From contig JARWKL010000010.1 in assembly GCA_029961685.1 (NCBI GenBank), forward strand, positions 6,524,931 through 6,588,930: a stretch of 64,000 bases of DNA. Direction: 5' to 3'. A program made the position numbers and the translations under genes. The DNA is from Aristolochia californica (lineage: Eukaryota > Streptophyta > Magnoliopsida > Piperales > Aristolochiaceae). A model generated the notes under the pieces. That model made no database searches and was not told where the DNA came from. It saw only the letters and a list, made by a program, of their open reading frames with translations. This document shows positions 1 to 10,954 of the stretch, one piece after another. How positions within the stretch are numbered: position 1 is the first letter of the stretch; each line of letters starts with the position of its first letter.

Positions 1-440
1 GCGGCTTCCAATTTTTCACCGTGAGATACCCGATTAAGCGAGAAGTAGCATTCAGCTCTATAGATCGAGTCATCGGGGTCTTCCCCCTCGAAAATGGGCA
101 ACTTTAACTTTCTGGGTCGCAATTCGCATCGACTCGGCCTATTCCGCTCACCCTCGCCATCGTCTCTTCCATGTCCGATACCTCTCTGGATTGAGTTATC
201 GCCCACCGCCAAGTCCAGCCCCTATCTTGCCGTTACCGTCCTACTCTGTGCATTTAGATTTTGGTTGAGTTCCTCCTGAGTACGTAGGAGTTGTTCAACC
301 CGCCCAATCAGTGTCGTCAACCCTTGTTCCATGGCCGGAATCTTCCGAACCTCTTCCTTCATCGAGCTCACCCCCTCCCTTACGGAACTCACGATTCCTT
401 CCACCGATTCCACCCTCGACTCCATTCTGGTAGTCGCCAT
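1..440 (-). pseudogene. Gag start of the Ty3/gypsy element, broken
   Basis: The minus strand opens with MATTRMESRVESVEGIVSSV, the N-terminal coiled region typical of one common plant gypsy Gag family. The frame runs 72 codons and stops at TAG (222-224). Downstream the same Gag is still readable, including an acidic stretch around a FEGEDPDD-like motif near positions 80-50, but in shifted frames and after further stops. The N-terminal part would form the coiled coil that precedes the capsid domain. The element is therefore a pseudogene at least in gag. The family is clear; nothing can be said about its pol, which is outside the window. Confidence 0.8.
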
Positions 441-698
441 GATATTTTTTTTTTTTTTTTTTAAACTCTTCTCTACCTGTCACCGAAGTCGAAATTCACC
501 GTCGACTCACCTTCGACTCCCAGCAGAAGACAATCCGATTCCCTACTGCCGAAATCGTACAGAAACCCCCTTCTAGCAAACGATGCACCGAAACCTCTGA
601 TATCCTTCCGATTCAGTCAAACAATGGCTTGAATGTAACAGAAATAAAAAAACGGAAACTCCCTTTCACCGCCGAACTTCAGATGCGAACCCAACCTC

Positions 699-710
699 GC
701 TCTGATACCA
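699..710 (-). other. Primer binding site, initiator tRNA-Met type
   Basis: The minus strand reads TGGTATCAGAGC two bases inside the LTR. This is the standard plant LTR-retrotransposon primer site for initiator tRNA-Met. Confidence 0.9.
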
Positions 711-712
711 AA

Positions 713-1166
713 TGATACACCCCGATAACCAAAATAAAAGTTTCAAACCACAAAGAAATAAATCATGAACCTTCGCTGCTGAAATCGAAATAAATCACCA
801 CCTCGCACAGACAACACCTTCCGATACCACTGAAATACCTCCGCTTACAGAAAACAAATACGAATGCAATAGAAATGGCAAAATGGAAACTCCAAAATCA
901 AACTCACGATCAAACTCCAACCAAATCAACAAGTAACCACTGGTATTCGAGAGACCAGTACTCTCCCCTGAGCTACGCTCTAAATACAAATCGACGCCCT
1001 TCCTTTACCCCCTAAATTCCTCCCGAAATCACTTAATATTATTCAATTCCCAAAATGCCCCTACAATTACTTAAATTCCAAAAATACCCCTGACCCATTA
1101 ATCTCCCTCTAATTATTCTTTTGTTTACTCCTTCTAGAGTAGGTAATACTAATTTGGGGTCTATCA
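713..1166 (-). repeat. 5' LTR of the gypsy element (454 bp)
   Basis: On the plus strand it starts TGATACACCCC and ends GGGGTCTATCA, giving a TG...CA LTR with an imperfect 11-base terminal inverted repeat. The primer binding site follows directly on the inner side with a two-base gap, which fixes that end. Confidence 0.85.
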
Positions 1167-1421
1167 CAACCACAGTGGCAATTTTGGTGGTTGCATGGTG
1201 AAGCTCTTGAATTGTCTCATAGTCTTGAGTTGCATTGGGTACATGTCGTGCATAGTGCCAATGGCATTGCAAACACACTTGCTAGGAGAGGTGTTTCATT
1301 TCCTGGGCTTATTAAAAGCGTTGTTTATCCTTTTGATCCTGACAGATCTTTTTCTTTTTTTAGTTACTTCTTAGGCTGGTTGAATATGCTATTTCGTGAT
1401 CGTAGTGTGCGGTCTTTGTAG
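1167..1421 (+). pseudogene. C-terminal end of LINE RNase H domain
   Basis: The plus-strand frame reads ...EALELSHSLELHWVHVVHS followed by ANGIANTLARRGVSFPG and stops at 1421. Plant LINE RNase H domains end with this pattern: a helix with EAL..S, then HV.R.AN..AD.LAR.GV. The expected Asp of the AD.LA motif is Asn here (ANTLA). The start is lost to the gypsy insertion. Assignment rests on motif spacing only; no other family is known to fit as well. Confidence 0.7.
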
Positions 1422-1606
1422 CAGTTAAATATAAGGCAAGGGGTATTTTGGTCATTTCACATTGTTTGTATATATCAGTGAGAGTACCAGTAAATTCAGC
1501 ATGTTTATATTAGTCGAAGGTCCAATTTTCATATTTTTATAATATTGGACATGTAATTATGGAGATATAAGGAGTTCTTGTATGAAAGATAGAGAGGTCA
1601 TTTTCT

Positions 1607-1687
1607 CTCTACTCACTTTAAGTTTTATTTTTGTTGAAACTCTACTCACTTTAAGTTTTATTTTTGTTGAAACTCTACTCACTTTTG
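1607..1687 (+). repeat. 33-bp tandem repeat, about 2.5 copies
   Basis: A unit starting CTCTACTCACTTTAAG recurs at 1607, 1640 and 1673 inside the LINE 3' UTR. The first two copies are identical. Confidence 0.85.
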
Positions 1688-1870
1688 CCCCATCAAGAGC
1701 TGCCTAAGCTCTTCTCTCAAACTCTCCTTCTTCTCCCTTTTACTTCTCTCTCTCAACTTTTTCTTCACTATTTTACAGTAGCTTTGGTCTATTTCCTTAT
1801 GGGTTCTCGTTGTAATCTTTGACTCTCTTTTTTAACGCTATTCACACTTTTCTCCCAAAAAAAAAAAAAA

Positions 1871-3410
1871 CGTTTCTGGTGTCAAAAATCAGTTGGAGGC
1901 ATTATTGAGAGGATCATCCATTCTATTCTACCATGTTTTTGGCATCCTCCCCATACTAACCAGCTCAACTATCCAACTGGTTTCCCCTTTTTTGTTTCTC
2001 TTAATAAAACTTCTCCTTCATAAAAATAAACTAAAAAAAAATAAAGAGGCCTTCAGCACAAGTTAAAAAAATATTAGTCCTTCAATTTAATGGGACACCT
2101 AACCCTAAATATTCTATGTTGAATTGAATAAAGCTCCACATAAGTTCTCTTCCACATATCAAAAGAGTCTCCATTGTTATAGATTCGATCCCAACTCCAA
2201 CCCCCCCTCCCTTCTTCTCCCTCCCTCTTGGGCTTTTTACCGGAGACTTGAAGCCTCCCAAGTACCTTTCTTTTTTTTACTGCACATCAGAGACCATATC
2301 TCACACGGGAAGAGTTAGAAAGTAAAGTTCTGCCCATTTGCTCCGGATGTATGCCAGATGTAACTACCCAAAGGACAGCAGTTGACATTTACATCTCTTT
2401 TCCTTTTTTTCTCGTGTGTGTGAATATGTGTTGTGTCTGCCAAGTAATCTCTCATCACTAACAGAGAGCCATCCAGATTCTTATCTGGATGAAGCAGTGC
2501 ACTCACATATTTGAAGCTGCTGTATGACTACGATAGGGTAAGTAGCATTTTCTGTCTTTTTTCTATTTTCTGGATTACTCTCAAAGATCTCTTGGCAGAT
2601 TGTCTGGCCAAATGCCACTATTTCTTTGCGGCTAATTGCATCTGTTTCCTTCTGAGCTCCTATAATATTTTAGAACATATGACATTAAACAAATCATCAC
2701 CATTAAAAAATGAAAAAAAAGGTCCTTCTAACTTCTGTTGTATGAAACTTATCTCCAACCTCAAAAAAAAAAAAAAAAATAATCACTGCTCATTTTATAC
2801 CCCCATAGAGTGTCTAAGGGCAATGATTCCACATCTCTGTACTTATATGGTATCTCTGGCAGGCGACAACATCAATAAGCCATATCCAGTGCAATGTAAA
2901 AAATAAAAATAAAGCAATTCATATATAAGTGCCCACTGGTTGATATATGGAGGTTAATTGAGCCCAAATTCAATTGGAATAATAGAGAAAAAATGAATTT
3001 TCCTATAAGACATCACATAGTGCTCCCAGGAAGCTCTAGATACATTACTTTAAGCATTATACACTAAATAGGCATACCAATTCACGGTTGGTTTTGATTG
3101 ACCATTTGGCTGCCAAATATATAGAAGGGTGGTCCCTATCCAAGGTCCAGAAAAACCTGAACGGAGCTATTGAGTGTTTTAGGGCACCCAAGGAAAGCAT
3201 AAAATAACAGCTAATTATCATCATGCACCAGAATAATCACTTGAACTTTATTATTCAATTCTAGGAGATGAAGCATAAGATATAATCTTATAATGCAAGT
3301 ATGACCAATGATATTGAAACACAGTGAAAACAAAATAAAAGCCTCCTTCTGGGATTTTTGTTTGGAGAAGTTAGAAAACCAAATAAAGAAAAATTACAGA
3401 AACACTGTAC
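1871..3410. other. Non-coding stretch, no gene recognised
   Basis: If PRT6 is intact this is part of its second intron, since the donor site is at 3410. Only short chance frames, A-runs (near 2763-2778) and T-rich tracts are visible. No exon of the PRT6 middle part was recognised on the minus strand. Confidence 0.5.
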
Positions 3411-5029
3411 CTGTAAATGGCCCTCTTCTCCAACACAAGAAAGGAAAAGCTCCCCTAAACATCCCAGCAACATGCCCAATAGATTCACCTCCCTCACAAG
3501 TCGTGGAGTAAGTGTAGGCACAGAATAAATTTGTACAGAGAAAGCTGATAGGAGGGGATACTCAGAAAATACATCATCAGAGCACTCCCTTATCGCTTCA
3601 TTGACAACAACAGGATAATAAATTATGAATGCTTTTGCAAACTCATACTTAAAAATAGGCTCTCCTAGCATTTTTAAAAGTAACTCATGAAGCTTCTTTA
3701 CAACAGATTTGTGCAAGAACTGCTCTGCCTTAATCAGCACATCCAATAAACCAGGTGATAGAAGCACCTGCTTTGAAACAAAACTGAGCAGACCTTCACT
3801 GCAATTACCAAAGTCAAGCAGCATTTCAATAACAACAGGAGAAAAACTTGTCACTAGCCTATCATGCGCATTAGAATCATCTAAGCCTCTATCATCTCTC
3901 TTAGTAGCTTTCTCTAGATATAATAGCCGGTCCCGCCAACACATAAAGAAGACATCAAGAATCGGGCCCATACATCTTGATATATCTTCAGAAAGTGGTC
4001 GAATCTGCTCTGCCCCTCTATGATTCGAACAAAAGCCCTCACGTTTCCATGCAGTTACATCCCCACAGTCACAACATCCTCCTCCGGTATACATGATTGA
4101 ATAATCATGGTCTTTATGATTGCCATCTTGAAAACATGTGACACATATTGCACAGGTAGGATCATGCTCACAAGTTCGACATCGATAGGCAATATCTTTT
4201 TCACCCCACACAGCTCCACAAACACCTCTGTGGCCTGAACCCATCTTTGCTAAACTTTGCAAAAAACTTTGAGGTTCATCCTCAAACATTAGCCATTGGA
4301 GCCACAAAAAACTTTCACAATAGTGGTCTCTAACACTTGGGCCCTGTTGAAATCCGGAGCTCTTTGCCTTAGCATCATCAAGGACAGCCCCAGAAATATC
4401 CATCTCGTTAGGCAAGATGGCGGCTACTACCTGGGGTATTAAAGACTTGTTGTCCTTAACGAATTTTATCAAACCGGGCTGCAATTCAGCTAAGTAGCTG
4501 TCTGGAACTCCACATCTGCCAAGTCTCTGTTGTAGTTCATCCATAAAAGCACATAGTCCAGGCGTTAGTCACAAATTAAAGTAAAACTCACAAACATGAA
4601 AGGCTTGCGTAGACCAAGGAATCAAAAGCGGTTAAAGTAAAATTAACAAATCAAACAGTGCAATTGCAAGGAACAAAAAAAAGTGAACAACTGAAAAACT
4701 AAGTCGCCTAGTAGAATAAACACATACACAACCTTGTAAAGAGAACTTCTCCAAACATGAAGAAGCAAGTCATGGACGATAATGCAGTAAGAAGTTGCAG
4801 CTTTTCTTTGTTAATTGTCTCTATAAAAAAACAAAGAAGAGAAATACGCATACAAGCACAAAACCAGCAATCACGGAGCAAAAGAGTAGACAGAGAGCAA
4901 CAGAAATTAAAAATTTAGAATGAGAGGCATAATTCAACGTAAGGAGTAATCAGGCAGTACCTGTACGATACAGTCTCGAGGCGAGGAGGGATTCCGTTCC
5001 GGGGGTGAATCTACCTCCATGCCAGCCAT
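3411..5029 (-). CDS. PRT6: E3 ubiquitin ligase PRT6-type, first two coding exons (N-recognin with UBR box)
   Basis: PRT6 recognises proteins with basic N-terminal residues in the Arg/N-degron pathway and drives their ubiquitination, for example of group VII ERF factors in oxygen sensing. Exon 1 is 5029-4961 (23 codons, MAGMEVDSPPERNPSSPRDC...), exon 2 is 4526-3411 (372 codons). The intron 4960-4527 has CAG/GT and AACAG ends, and both exons are in phase 0. The UBR zinc domain spans about residues 126-192 (from CGAVWGEKD to FCSNH), with the Cys/His set and the TGGGCCDCGD segment intact. The start at 5029 is chosen because MAGMEVDSPPE matches the family start, although an in-frame ATG exists at 5140. 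The reading continues past 3411 only as an intron-like tail beginning GTACAG. The family protein is about 2000 residues, so most of the gene, including the RING region, is absent here: it lies either beyond a long transposon-filled intron or is lost. Confidence 0.9.
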
Positions 5030-5952
5030 AAACCGCAGCCAATCCGTGCAACTCCAGTAGCTGGATCCTAACCTTGCACGCCCCAGCGTTGCAATTGAAT
5101 AAAAGTGAAAATAAGCTAGGATCCACGGACTACGAAGCAAGAAAGATCAAACCGATTCAAAGAAACCCCAATCTTTCTATTCATTTATGCGTTTGGTATC
5201 CACCGTTCCTTCTCTACAATTTTCCATCATTTATGATGTTGTAGTCCCATTTGTTCGCACTCCCCCTCACCCACTCCAGTCTGCTGATTCGAGGCGGTTC
5301 ACTGCTCTCATGAAATATCCAAATTCTAACTGATCACCGTAATTTGATTTTCAGGTGACGTGCCCCTCTTCTCCTCCGCCCTCATGAACGTCCCCTCGAT
5401 TACGTGTGTCACTGATAGTGGCTGCTGTTAGATGAGCGGTTTAGATCAAGTAGGTGAATTTCCTCTTTGCGTGTCCGAGCAATATTTGGTTTAACTATTT
5501 ATTATATTTCATTTTTTCCCTGTTCTTTTGACTATTTTTGCGGATTTCATTCTCTGTAATCTGAATATGTTACGACTTTAAGCTTTGTTTTTGGCATCTA
5601 CTCAAATCCAAAATAATGTATCTCCTATGTTTGTCATAGTTTCACTCTTGTAAATTAAAAACAGAATAATGATGTGGTTTCCTTGTTTCTCGGTATACAG
5701 CAAAGATTTATTATTGGCTGCTTCTCTTGGAGGGTCATGCAACTCGTTTGATCACTTTTTAAGCGGATTTGTGTTGGTAACTACGTGCCACTTCGAAGCA
5801 AGAAAATAAACTTCTCTAGTGTTAATTTTTTTTTAGAATAATATATGGACAAAAAAAACAAATAACTTTTGATTTAAGGGAAGAAGGTACTCATAGAGAA
5901 TATCACATAGAAAAAAATCATTTTTAAGGTGATTTATTTATGTCAATCTTAT
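5030..5952. other. PRT6 upstream region, no further gene
   Basis: This holds the presumed 5' UTR and promoter of the minus-strand PRT6 gene. No other coding or mobile sequence was recognised. The region 5160-5450 is pyrimidine-rich on the plus strand. Confidence 0.4.
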
Positions 5953-6000
5953 AAAACCCGACCTAGTGAGGTGGTTAAAACCCGACCTAGTGAGGTGGTT
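5953..6000. repeat. 24-bp direct repeat, two identical copies
   Basis: AAAACCCGACCTAGTGAGGT plus GGTT occurs at 5953-5976 and again at 5977-6000 without a mismatch. Confidence 0.9.
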
Positions 6001-6768
6001 AGAACCCAGTTCAATTAGGTTTGATGACTAGTTGAATCATTGTTGATGGCATAAATGATGTTAAGGTGTATATAAAACAAACAAAACATTAAGGGGGGAA
6101 AAATTCTCACAATCTATGGGTTACAAAGGGGGAGGCATGGGGAAAGGGAGAGGGCAGAGCCATGTCTCCCCCTCCTTTGACCAGCAAGGAGAATCTCCCA
6201 TTGTAATGTTAAAGACAACCATCACCCTCCCACCCTCTACTCTTCCCCTTTCTCCTTCGCCCCTTCCTCCCTTCCCCCTCGTCGTGCATGAGGGGAAGAG
6301 GTACCCAATTGACTGAGTCGATTCTCTAGTCAAACTGGTAAACCTAGCCAAGTCAACTGGGTTTTTTAATCTTCCTCGGGCTTTCCTCTAATACGACCAG
6401 GACATGGAACTGAGTCAAATTGAACCCCATTCAACAAGCTTGTCTAATACGGATTTTGTAACACTCGATCAATCTATAAAATCAATTTTTTTTTTCCTTA
6501 TTTGTCATCTTCAGTAGTTTATTTTGATTATTTTTATTACAATGTCCTTTTATTGATATCAAAGCAGCAAGTTCATATGCAACTTTGGAAATATTTCGAG
6601 TTGATTTTCTGCTTCTCTGGCTCCAGTGTTGTACTTAATCACTCAAAGCACCACCTCTTGCATCCAAGGAGAAATAGTCAAGAGTAGCCCTTGTTGGACG
6701 TAGCCGCTCAATCCTTTTTTTTTTATTTTCCCAATGCCCATGCTGGATAACCACTACTTAGCCACAAC
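6001..6768. other. Intergenic, nothing recognised
   Basis: It contains a purine-rich then pyrimidine-rich block (about 6117-6300) and a T-run near 6715. No gene, LTR or terminal repeat was identified. Confidence 0.35.
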
Positions 6769-7012
6769 TAGGGGTGGGCACGGGCAAAACCCACTCCAAT
6801 CCTAAAAAATATGAAACGTTGAATCCGACCATGACACAATCACCGTCTTTGCAACCCTATCCCCAACCCGTCCCTACCCCTTTTTATATTTCCGTTTTGT
6901 CCTCGTGCGTCGGGTTTGGGACAACTCGTCCTCGACACGACCCCTCTCCCAACCCGTGGGGTAAAACCCAAAACCCGAACTCAGGGTTTTTGGATCGGGT
7001 TCCCCATGCCTA
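6769..7012. mobile_element. Possible hAT-type MITE or related short repeat
   Basis: The block starts TAGGGGTGGGCACGGG and ends with CCCCATGCCTA, an imperfect inverted terminus. It is filled with AACCC/GGGTTT motifs in both orientations. Starts of the form TAGGGGTGGGCA are common for plant hAT-derived MITEs. No clear 8-bp target duplication is visible, so this stays tentative. Confidence 0.4.
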
Positions 7013-7207
7013 AGGCATAAAGTTGCTGCCTGAGAGATCCAAAAGCAACATCTTGAAGAAGTGCCACTTGAAGTTATGGAGTTCCTTCAAGTCCTCAATG
7101 TAGAAGACGAAAGGAGTTGGGAAACTAACCCGAGCTCTCTATTACACTCTTTGTGTTCTTTCCTCTCTTAATAGCACTTCTAGATCGGATCTACCTTCAA
7201 TTTCAGC

Positions 7208-7470
7208 ATGGCATGCTTATCTCTAGAGGGATCTCAATTTGTTGCACGCCAATATGATGCCAAAATGAGTGAATTGCTTGCATCTTATGGACAAGATTTC
7301 TTTACCTCTATGATAGTTTTGATTTCATGGATTGTAGGAAAATATTCTTAGAGGAATCTATGCATAAGCTCTCTACTATCTAGCAAAGAGGACTTGTGCC
7401 TTTCTTCACGGGACTTGATGTGATTCAACAAGCATAGTCTAGAATATGCAAAATTGCTTCTTTTATATGT
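7208..7470 (+). pseudogene. eIF4A N-terminal pseudogene
   Basis: From ATG at 7208 the frame reads ...[18 protein letters not shown] then [10 protein letters not shown], which is the variable N-terminus plus the Q-motif lead-in of the DEAD-box translation factor eIF4A. After TS the frame shifts (a short deletion in the YD..YDSFD segment). Family sequence then returns as LRGIYA (stop TAA after it), KRGLVPFF and GLDVIQQA, with more stops and a deletion between YA and the KRG segment. It ends near 7470 and the helicase core motifs are absent. No intron-like sequence interrupts the readable part, as expected for a retrocopy, but too little is left to prove it. It is not functional. Confidence 0.8.
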
Positions 7471-7633
7471 TTCTCCACTTTCTATATTCAGAGAAAAGAA
7501 ATTGCAAGAGTCAAGACTCGAGAGAGACGAAACAAAGAAACAAAGCTCAATTGATTTGCATGTTCTGATTCAGATTCAAACCATGCATCTTAGGATAGTC
7601 TTCAAAAATTTTAAGCCTTTGTAAGTTGTCAAT

Positions 7634-7870
7634 TGTTGAATTTATGAAAAAGAGAAAAAATTCACTAACTTGATGTAATGTGAGTACATGAACATCTACT
7701 TATAATAGAGAAAATAAGTAGAATCCAATTATAATTAAACTACCCATGTCCCAATTACACCCGATGTCTAAAACTTTAAGATAAGTCCTAGCATAATTAA
7801 ACAACTGAACATAAATAGAAGATTAACATAATAAAAACACCTTTTAAATGAAACTCTTTTGTGAGACCTC
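7634..7870 (-). repeat. Decayed LTR fragment of the same family as 8237-8668
   Basis: It begins TGTTGAATTTATGAAAAAG and follows the two LTRs at 8237 and 10559 through the landmarks TACATGAAC, the TATAATAGAG region, CCAATTA and AAGTCCTA, then fades near 7870. It is shorter and more diverged than the other two copies. Confidence 0.7.
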
Positions 7871-8236
7871 CTTCCACAATAATTCTAGCTCTGTAAAATT
7901 TCTTATTATGAGAGTCATGTAAGACTTTTTCATATCTACTCTTCAACATCAACTTCCCGTTCTTGAAGGGTTTTCTCAAATTCATTGCTTCTCGCTCCCT
8001 ATTTCTTGCATTCTCGGCTTTAACTTGAAGAGGTGAGTTATAATTTCCCTCTGTTTAGGAAGTCACAAAATAAGAAAGAGAAATGGAGTTTGGTCGTGAA
8101 AACTTGGTAAATCAGACTCCTTCCAAGGAAAGGAGTTGACTCCTTCCCCATTCTTCCTTGACAACTTTATCAAGATACTTACTCAAAAACTACTAATTTC
8201 AGTAACTCTTAAGCCTGGCGAGCCTGATTTTCCAAC

Positions 8237-8668
8237 TGTTGAATTTATGGAAAAGTGAAATACTTCATTGACATCAATAACTTGTTGTAATCAGGGTACA
8301 TGAACCTCTATTTATAATAGAGGAAGGTAGTAGAGTCCAATTACAATAAAACTACCCTTGTCCAATTACACCCAAACTCTAACACTTAAAGATAAGTCCT
8401 AACATAATTAAATAACTCAATATAGAAACATAACTCAAACTAAAACTTTTCTTGGTCATGACCTTAAGATAAAGATACTTTTGTGAGTCCTTCTTGATCT
8501 TCCAACTGATGTGATAAAGATGTCAGCTCATGGAAATCATTGTGGGTCCTACTTCTTATGGGTTTGGGCCCATCTTGTGGGTCTTCCTTGGTCGTGTGGC
8601 CCATCTTATAATAATCATAGATATATGGGTCTGCCTTGATCGTGTGGGCTTGAGCTTATCTTCCAACA
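8237..8668 (-). repeat. 3' LTR of member A (432 bp)
   Basis: In sense it starts TGTTGGAAGATAAGC and ends CATAAATTCAACA. A TATAAATAG box inside a short palindrome lies near 8308-8322, about 80 bp before the sense end, which is the usual place for the U3/R border. Confidence 0.88.
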
Positions 8669-8677
8669 TTCCCCCTC
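8669..8677 (-). other. Polypurine tract of member A
   Basis: The minus strand reads GAGGGGGAA just before the 3' LTR start TGTTGG. Confidence 0.8.
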
Positions 8678-9048
8678 AAGCTGGGGGTGAGAGAACAACA
8701 CAAACTCCCAGCTTGCTACAAATGATGTATAAAATATTTTTGTATAAAATGGCACATCTTCCAATATGCCTTCATCTTCCAACATTCCCTCTCATGTTGT
8801 TGCGTCCTTCCATGAGGCCATGTGGCATTATAAGTGAAAGTAAAAATCACTCCTAGCCGATAGGCCATTACTTCATATTCCAATCTTAATGTTGGATGTA
8901 GGGCACACTCCACTGCTATTGGTAGTGTATCTATCGGTATTGCTCTGAAGTGTCCACCACCGTGTCCCTCCACAGGACAACGACTCTCAAGTGGTAGGAG
9001 ACATAAAAGTCATTACAGGGGGGATTACATAGATGTAATAATAAGTTC

Positions 9049-9222
9049 ATCCGTCATGGACTTCCAACAAAAAATAATTTTGATCTTTTTGACAGGGATG
9101 AAGTTCCTCCATCATGGACTTCCCACCACAAATAATTTTGATCTTTTTGATGGGGATGAAGTTCCTCCGTCATGGACTCCCAACCACAAATAATTTTGAT
9201 CTTTTTGACGGGGTCAAATAAA
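9049..9222. repeat. 58-bp tandem repeat, about three copies
   Basis: The motif CC(G/A)TCATGGACT recurs at 9051, 9109 and 9167, each time followed by AATAATTTTGATCTTTTTGA. The array lies inside member A and gives rise to repetitive but meaningless open frames on the minus strand. Confidence 0.85.
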
Positions 9223-10546
9223 TGATGACATGAGGCCACCTCTTCTTCAATAATAATGTCCCCAAAGAGACATAATAGCTACAACTGAATATAACACGAC
9301 CATCTTCCAACACATATAACACGAACCAAATAATAAACTTTGTAAAAGAACCCATGAAATAATCCGATATAAAAATTTTCACAAGCTTCATCTTTTGTGC
9401 TCCCCTTTTCTTGAATATTTTGGTCACATAAACTTATTCACAAAATATGAAATAAAATACCTCTTTCTTGTACTTCTTCTACTTCTCTCCCTCAAGATGG
9501 GAGGTAATGGCAGTGATCCCAGCTTGAACCAAATATCATAGATGTAGCAATAAGAAAAAATAATAGAGATGTATAAATAAGTCCTCAAACCAGGGAGAAG
9601 TGAGATATTTTTCTGATATATCAACTCAAACAGTGACGTAAAACAATCGGCTTAAATTCAGATTTTCAAGGTAACAGAATACCAGCATGACCTTTGATTC
9701 TTCCAATGCGAATACATCTTTAAATATAGATCAGATTGACATGAAATTTTCTTTGTCTGAAACTAGACTTAAATACCTTTCATCAAAGTATAACATCTCT
9801 TCATAAAATATAATTATCTGTAGGTAAATAATCTGATAGGTTTCGGTCTCTGTCATCTGGCCGAACTAAGTACTGTTTCTCCTATTTTTCCAGGATGACT
9901 ATTGACTCTTCCAAGATCAATATCTCCTTACAAAAAAATCATACCAAGGATTGGTTGAATAGGTAAGAAAATATACTTACGTATCTTTCTTTGGATATAT
10001 AAATCTACATATAAAGTCTCTTTCTTGATAGCATAAAATACCTCAGAATTTGAAGCTTTCTGCTGCCGCTCGAACCTTTTTTTCAATCTAACCTTTGCTG
10101 CTTCAAATATTGATTTTTCTTTATAGATAACTCAGATAAAAATTTGGTTGAATAGGTAAAAGAATAGACTTACAGATATTTATTTTAATATATATTTATA
10201 CATATAAAATCTAGTTCTTGATAGCAAAAAATACCTCTGAATCGAAAGATTGCTGCTGTTGCTTGAACCTTTTTTCAATCTGACCTTCACTCATTCAAAT
10301 ATCTATATCTCTCTGTATATAACTCCGATTGGAACAAATATACTTTATTTGGAAAGTAGACTCAAATATATTTCCCTAAATATATAATTTGTAATATAAA
10401 AAACTACTTATATAGGTAAACAACTCAAAGACAACTACGGGTATAGGGACTAAAAAAAATAACTACAAACCTAGACTTAGGGTTTAGGGTTTAGAGAAAA
10501 GGATCACATTACCTCCATGAGTTGACCATGTCAACTCATATAACCT

Positions 10547-10558
10547 GCTCTGATATCA
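10547..10558 (-). other. Primer binding site of member A
   Basis: The minus strand reads TGATATCAGAGC immediately after the LTR end CA. Confidence 0.85.
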
Positions 10559-10949
10559 TGTTGAATTTATGAAAAAGTGAAATACTTCATTGACATCAAT
10601 AACTTGTTGTAATCAGAGTACATGAACCTCTATTTATAATAAAGGAAGGTAGTAGAGTCCAATTACAATAAAACTACTCTTGTCCCAATTACACCCAAAC
10701 TCAAACACTTAAGGTAAGTCCTAACATAATTAGGTAACTCAATATTGATAAAAGACAAATATAACTTAAACTAAAACTCTTCTTGGTCGTGACCCTAAGA
10801 TAAAGATACTTTTGTGAGTCCTTTTTGATCTTCCAACTGATGTGATAAGGATGCCAACTCATGGTAATCATTGTGGGTCCTACTTCTTATGACCTTGGGC
10901 CCATTTTGTGGGTCTTCCTTGGTCGTGAGCTTAATCTTATCTTCCAACA
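10559..10949 (-). repeat. 5' LTR of member A (391 bp)
   Basis: It is closely similar to the LTR at 8237 but lacks about 40 bp in the U3 part, where 8237-8668 repeats an AAGACCCA-type motif. The primer site 10547-10558 directly follows in sense. Confidence 0.88.
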
Positions 10950-10954
10950 CCAAC

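Larger units (their letters stand above)
1..1166 (-). mobile_element. Ty3/gypsy retrotransposon, 5' part only
   Basis: Read on the minus strand the order is LTR (1166 to 713), tRNA-Met primer binding site (710 to 699), leader, and the start of gag (from 440); the element then leaves the window at base 1. The LTR ends are matching inverted termini, TGATAGACCCC and GGGGTGTATCA in sense. The insertion point on the right lies in a LINE tail. The other LTR is outside the window, so the target site duplication cannot be checked; the five bases after the LTR are CAACC. Confidence 0.85.
1167..1870 (+). mobile_element. LINE (non-LTR retrotransposon) 3' end with poly(A)
   Basis: A fragment of a LINE ORF2 end is followed by about 435 bp of 3' UTR and an A-run at 1857-1870. 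The left side is cut exactly at the gypsy LTR border, so the rest of the LINE should lie left of the window, beyond the gypsy element. Confidence 0.75.
8237..10949 (-). mobile_element. Non-autonomous LTR retrotransposon, member A (2.7 kb)
   Basis: Two LTRs bracket 1,890 bp of non-coding DNA. The target duplication CCAAC is present on both sides (8232-8236 and 10950-10954). In minus-strand sense the primer site TGATATCAGAGC follows the 5' LTR (10559-10949), and the polypurine tract GAGGGGGAA precedes the 3' LTR (8237-8668). No gag or pol motif is found inside, so it must have used proteins from another element. Internal segments near both ends match member B at 12485-15260, which shows that this is a real family and not a chance deletion. 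Confidence 0.9.

Noticed and set aside
2315..2640. Minus-strand frame with LLHPDKNLDGS, at first sight like a J-domain HPD motif or a further PRT6 exon
   Set aside because: The rest of the J domain is absent, the PRT6 family has no such segment, and splice sites do not fit the phase.
9054..9427. Repetitive minus-strand frames with TEELHPHQKDQNYLWWEVHD
   Set aside because: They arise from the 58-bp tandem repeat in the non-coding LTR element; no conservation of a frame in member B.
10480..10500. Telomere-like TTTAGGG units
   Set aside because: Only two adjacent units (GGGTTTAGGGTTTAG), far too short for an interstitial telomere.
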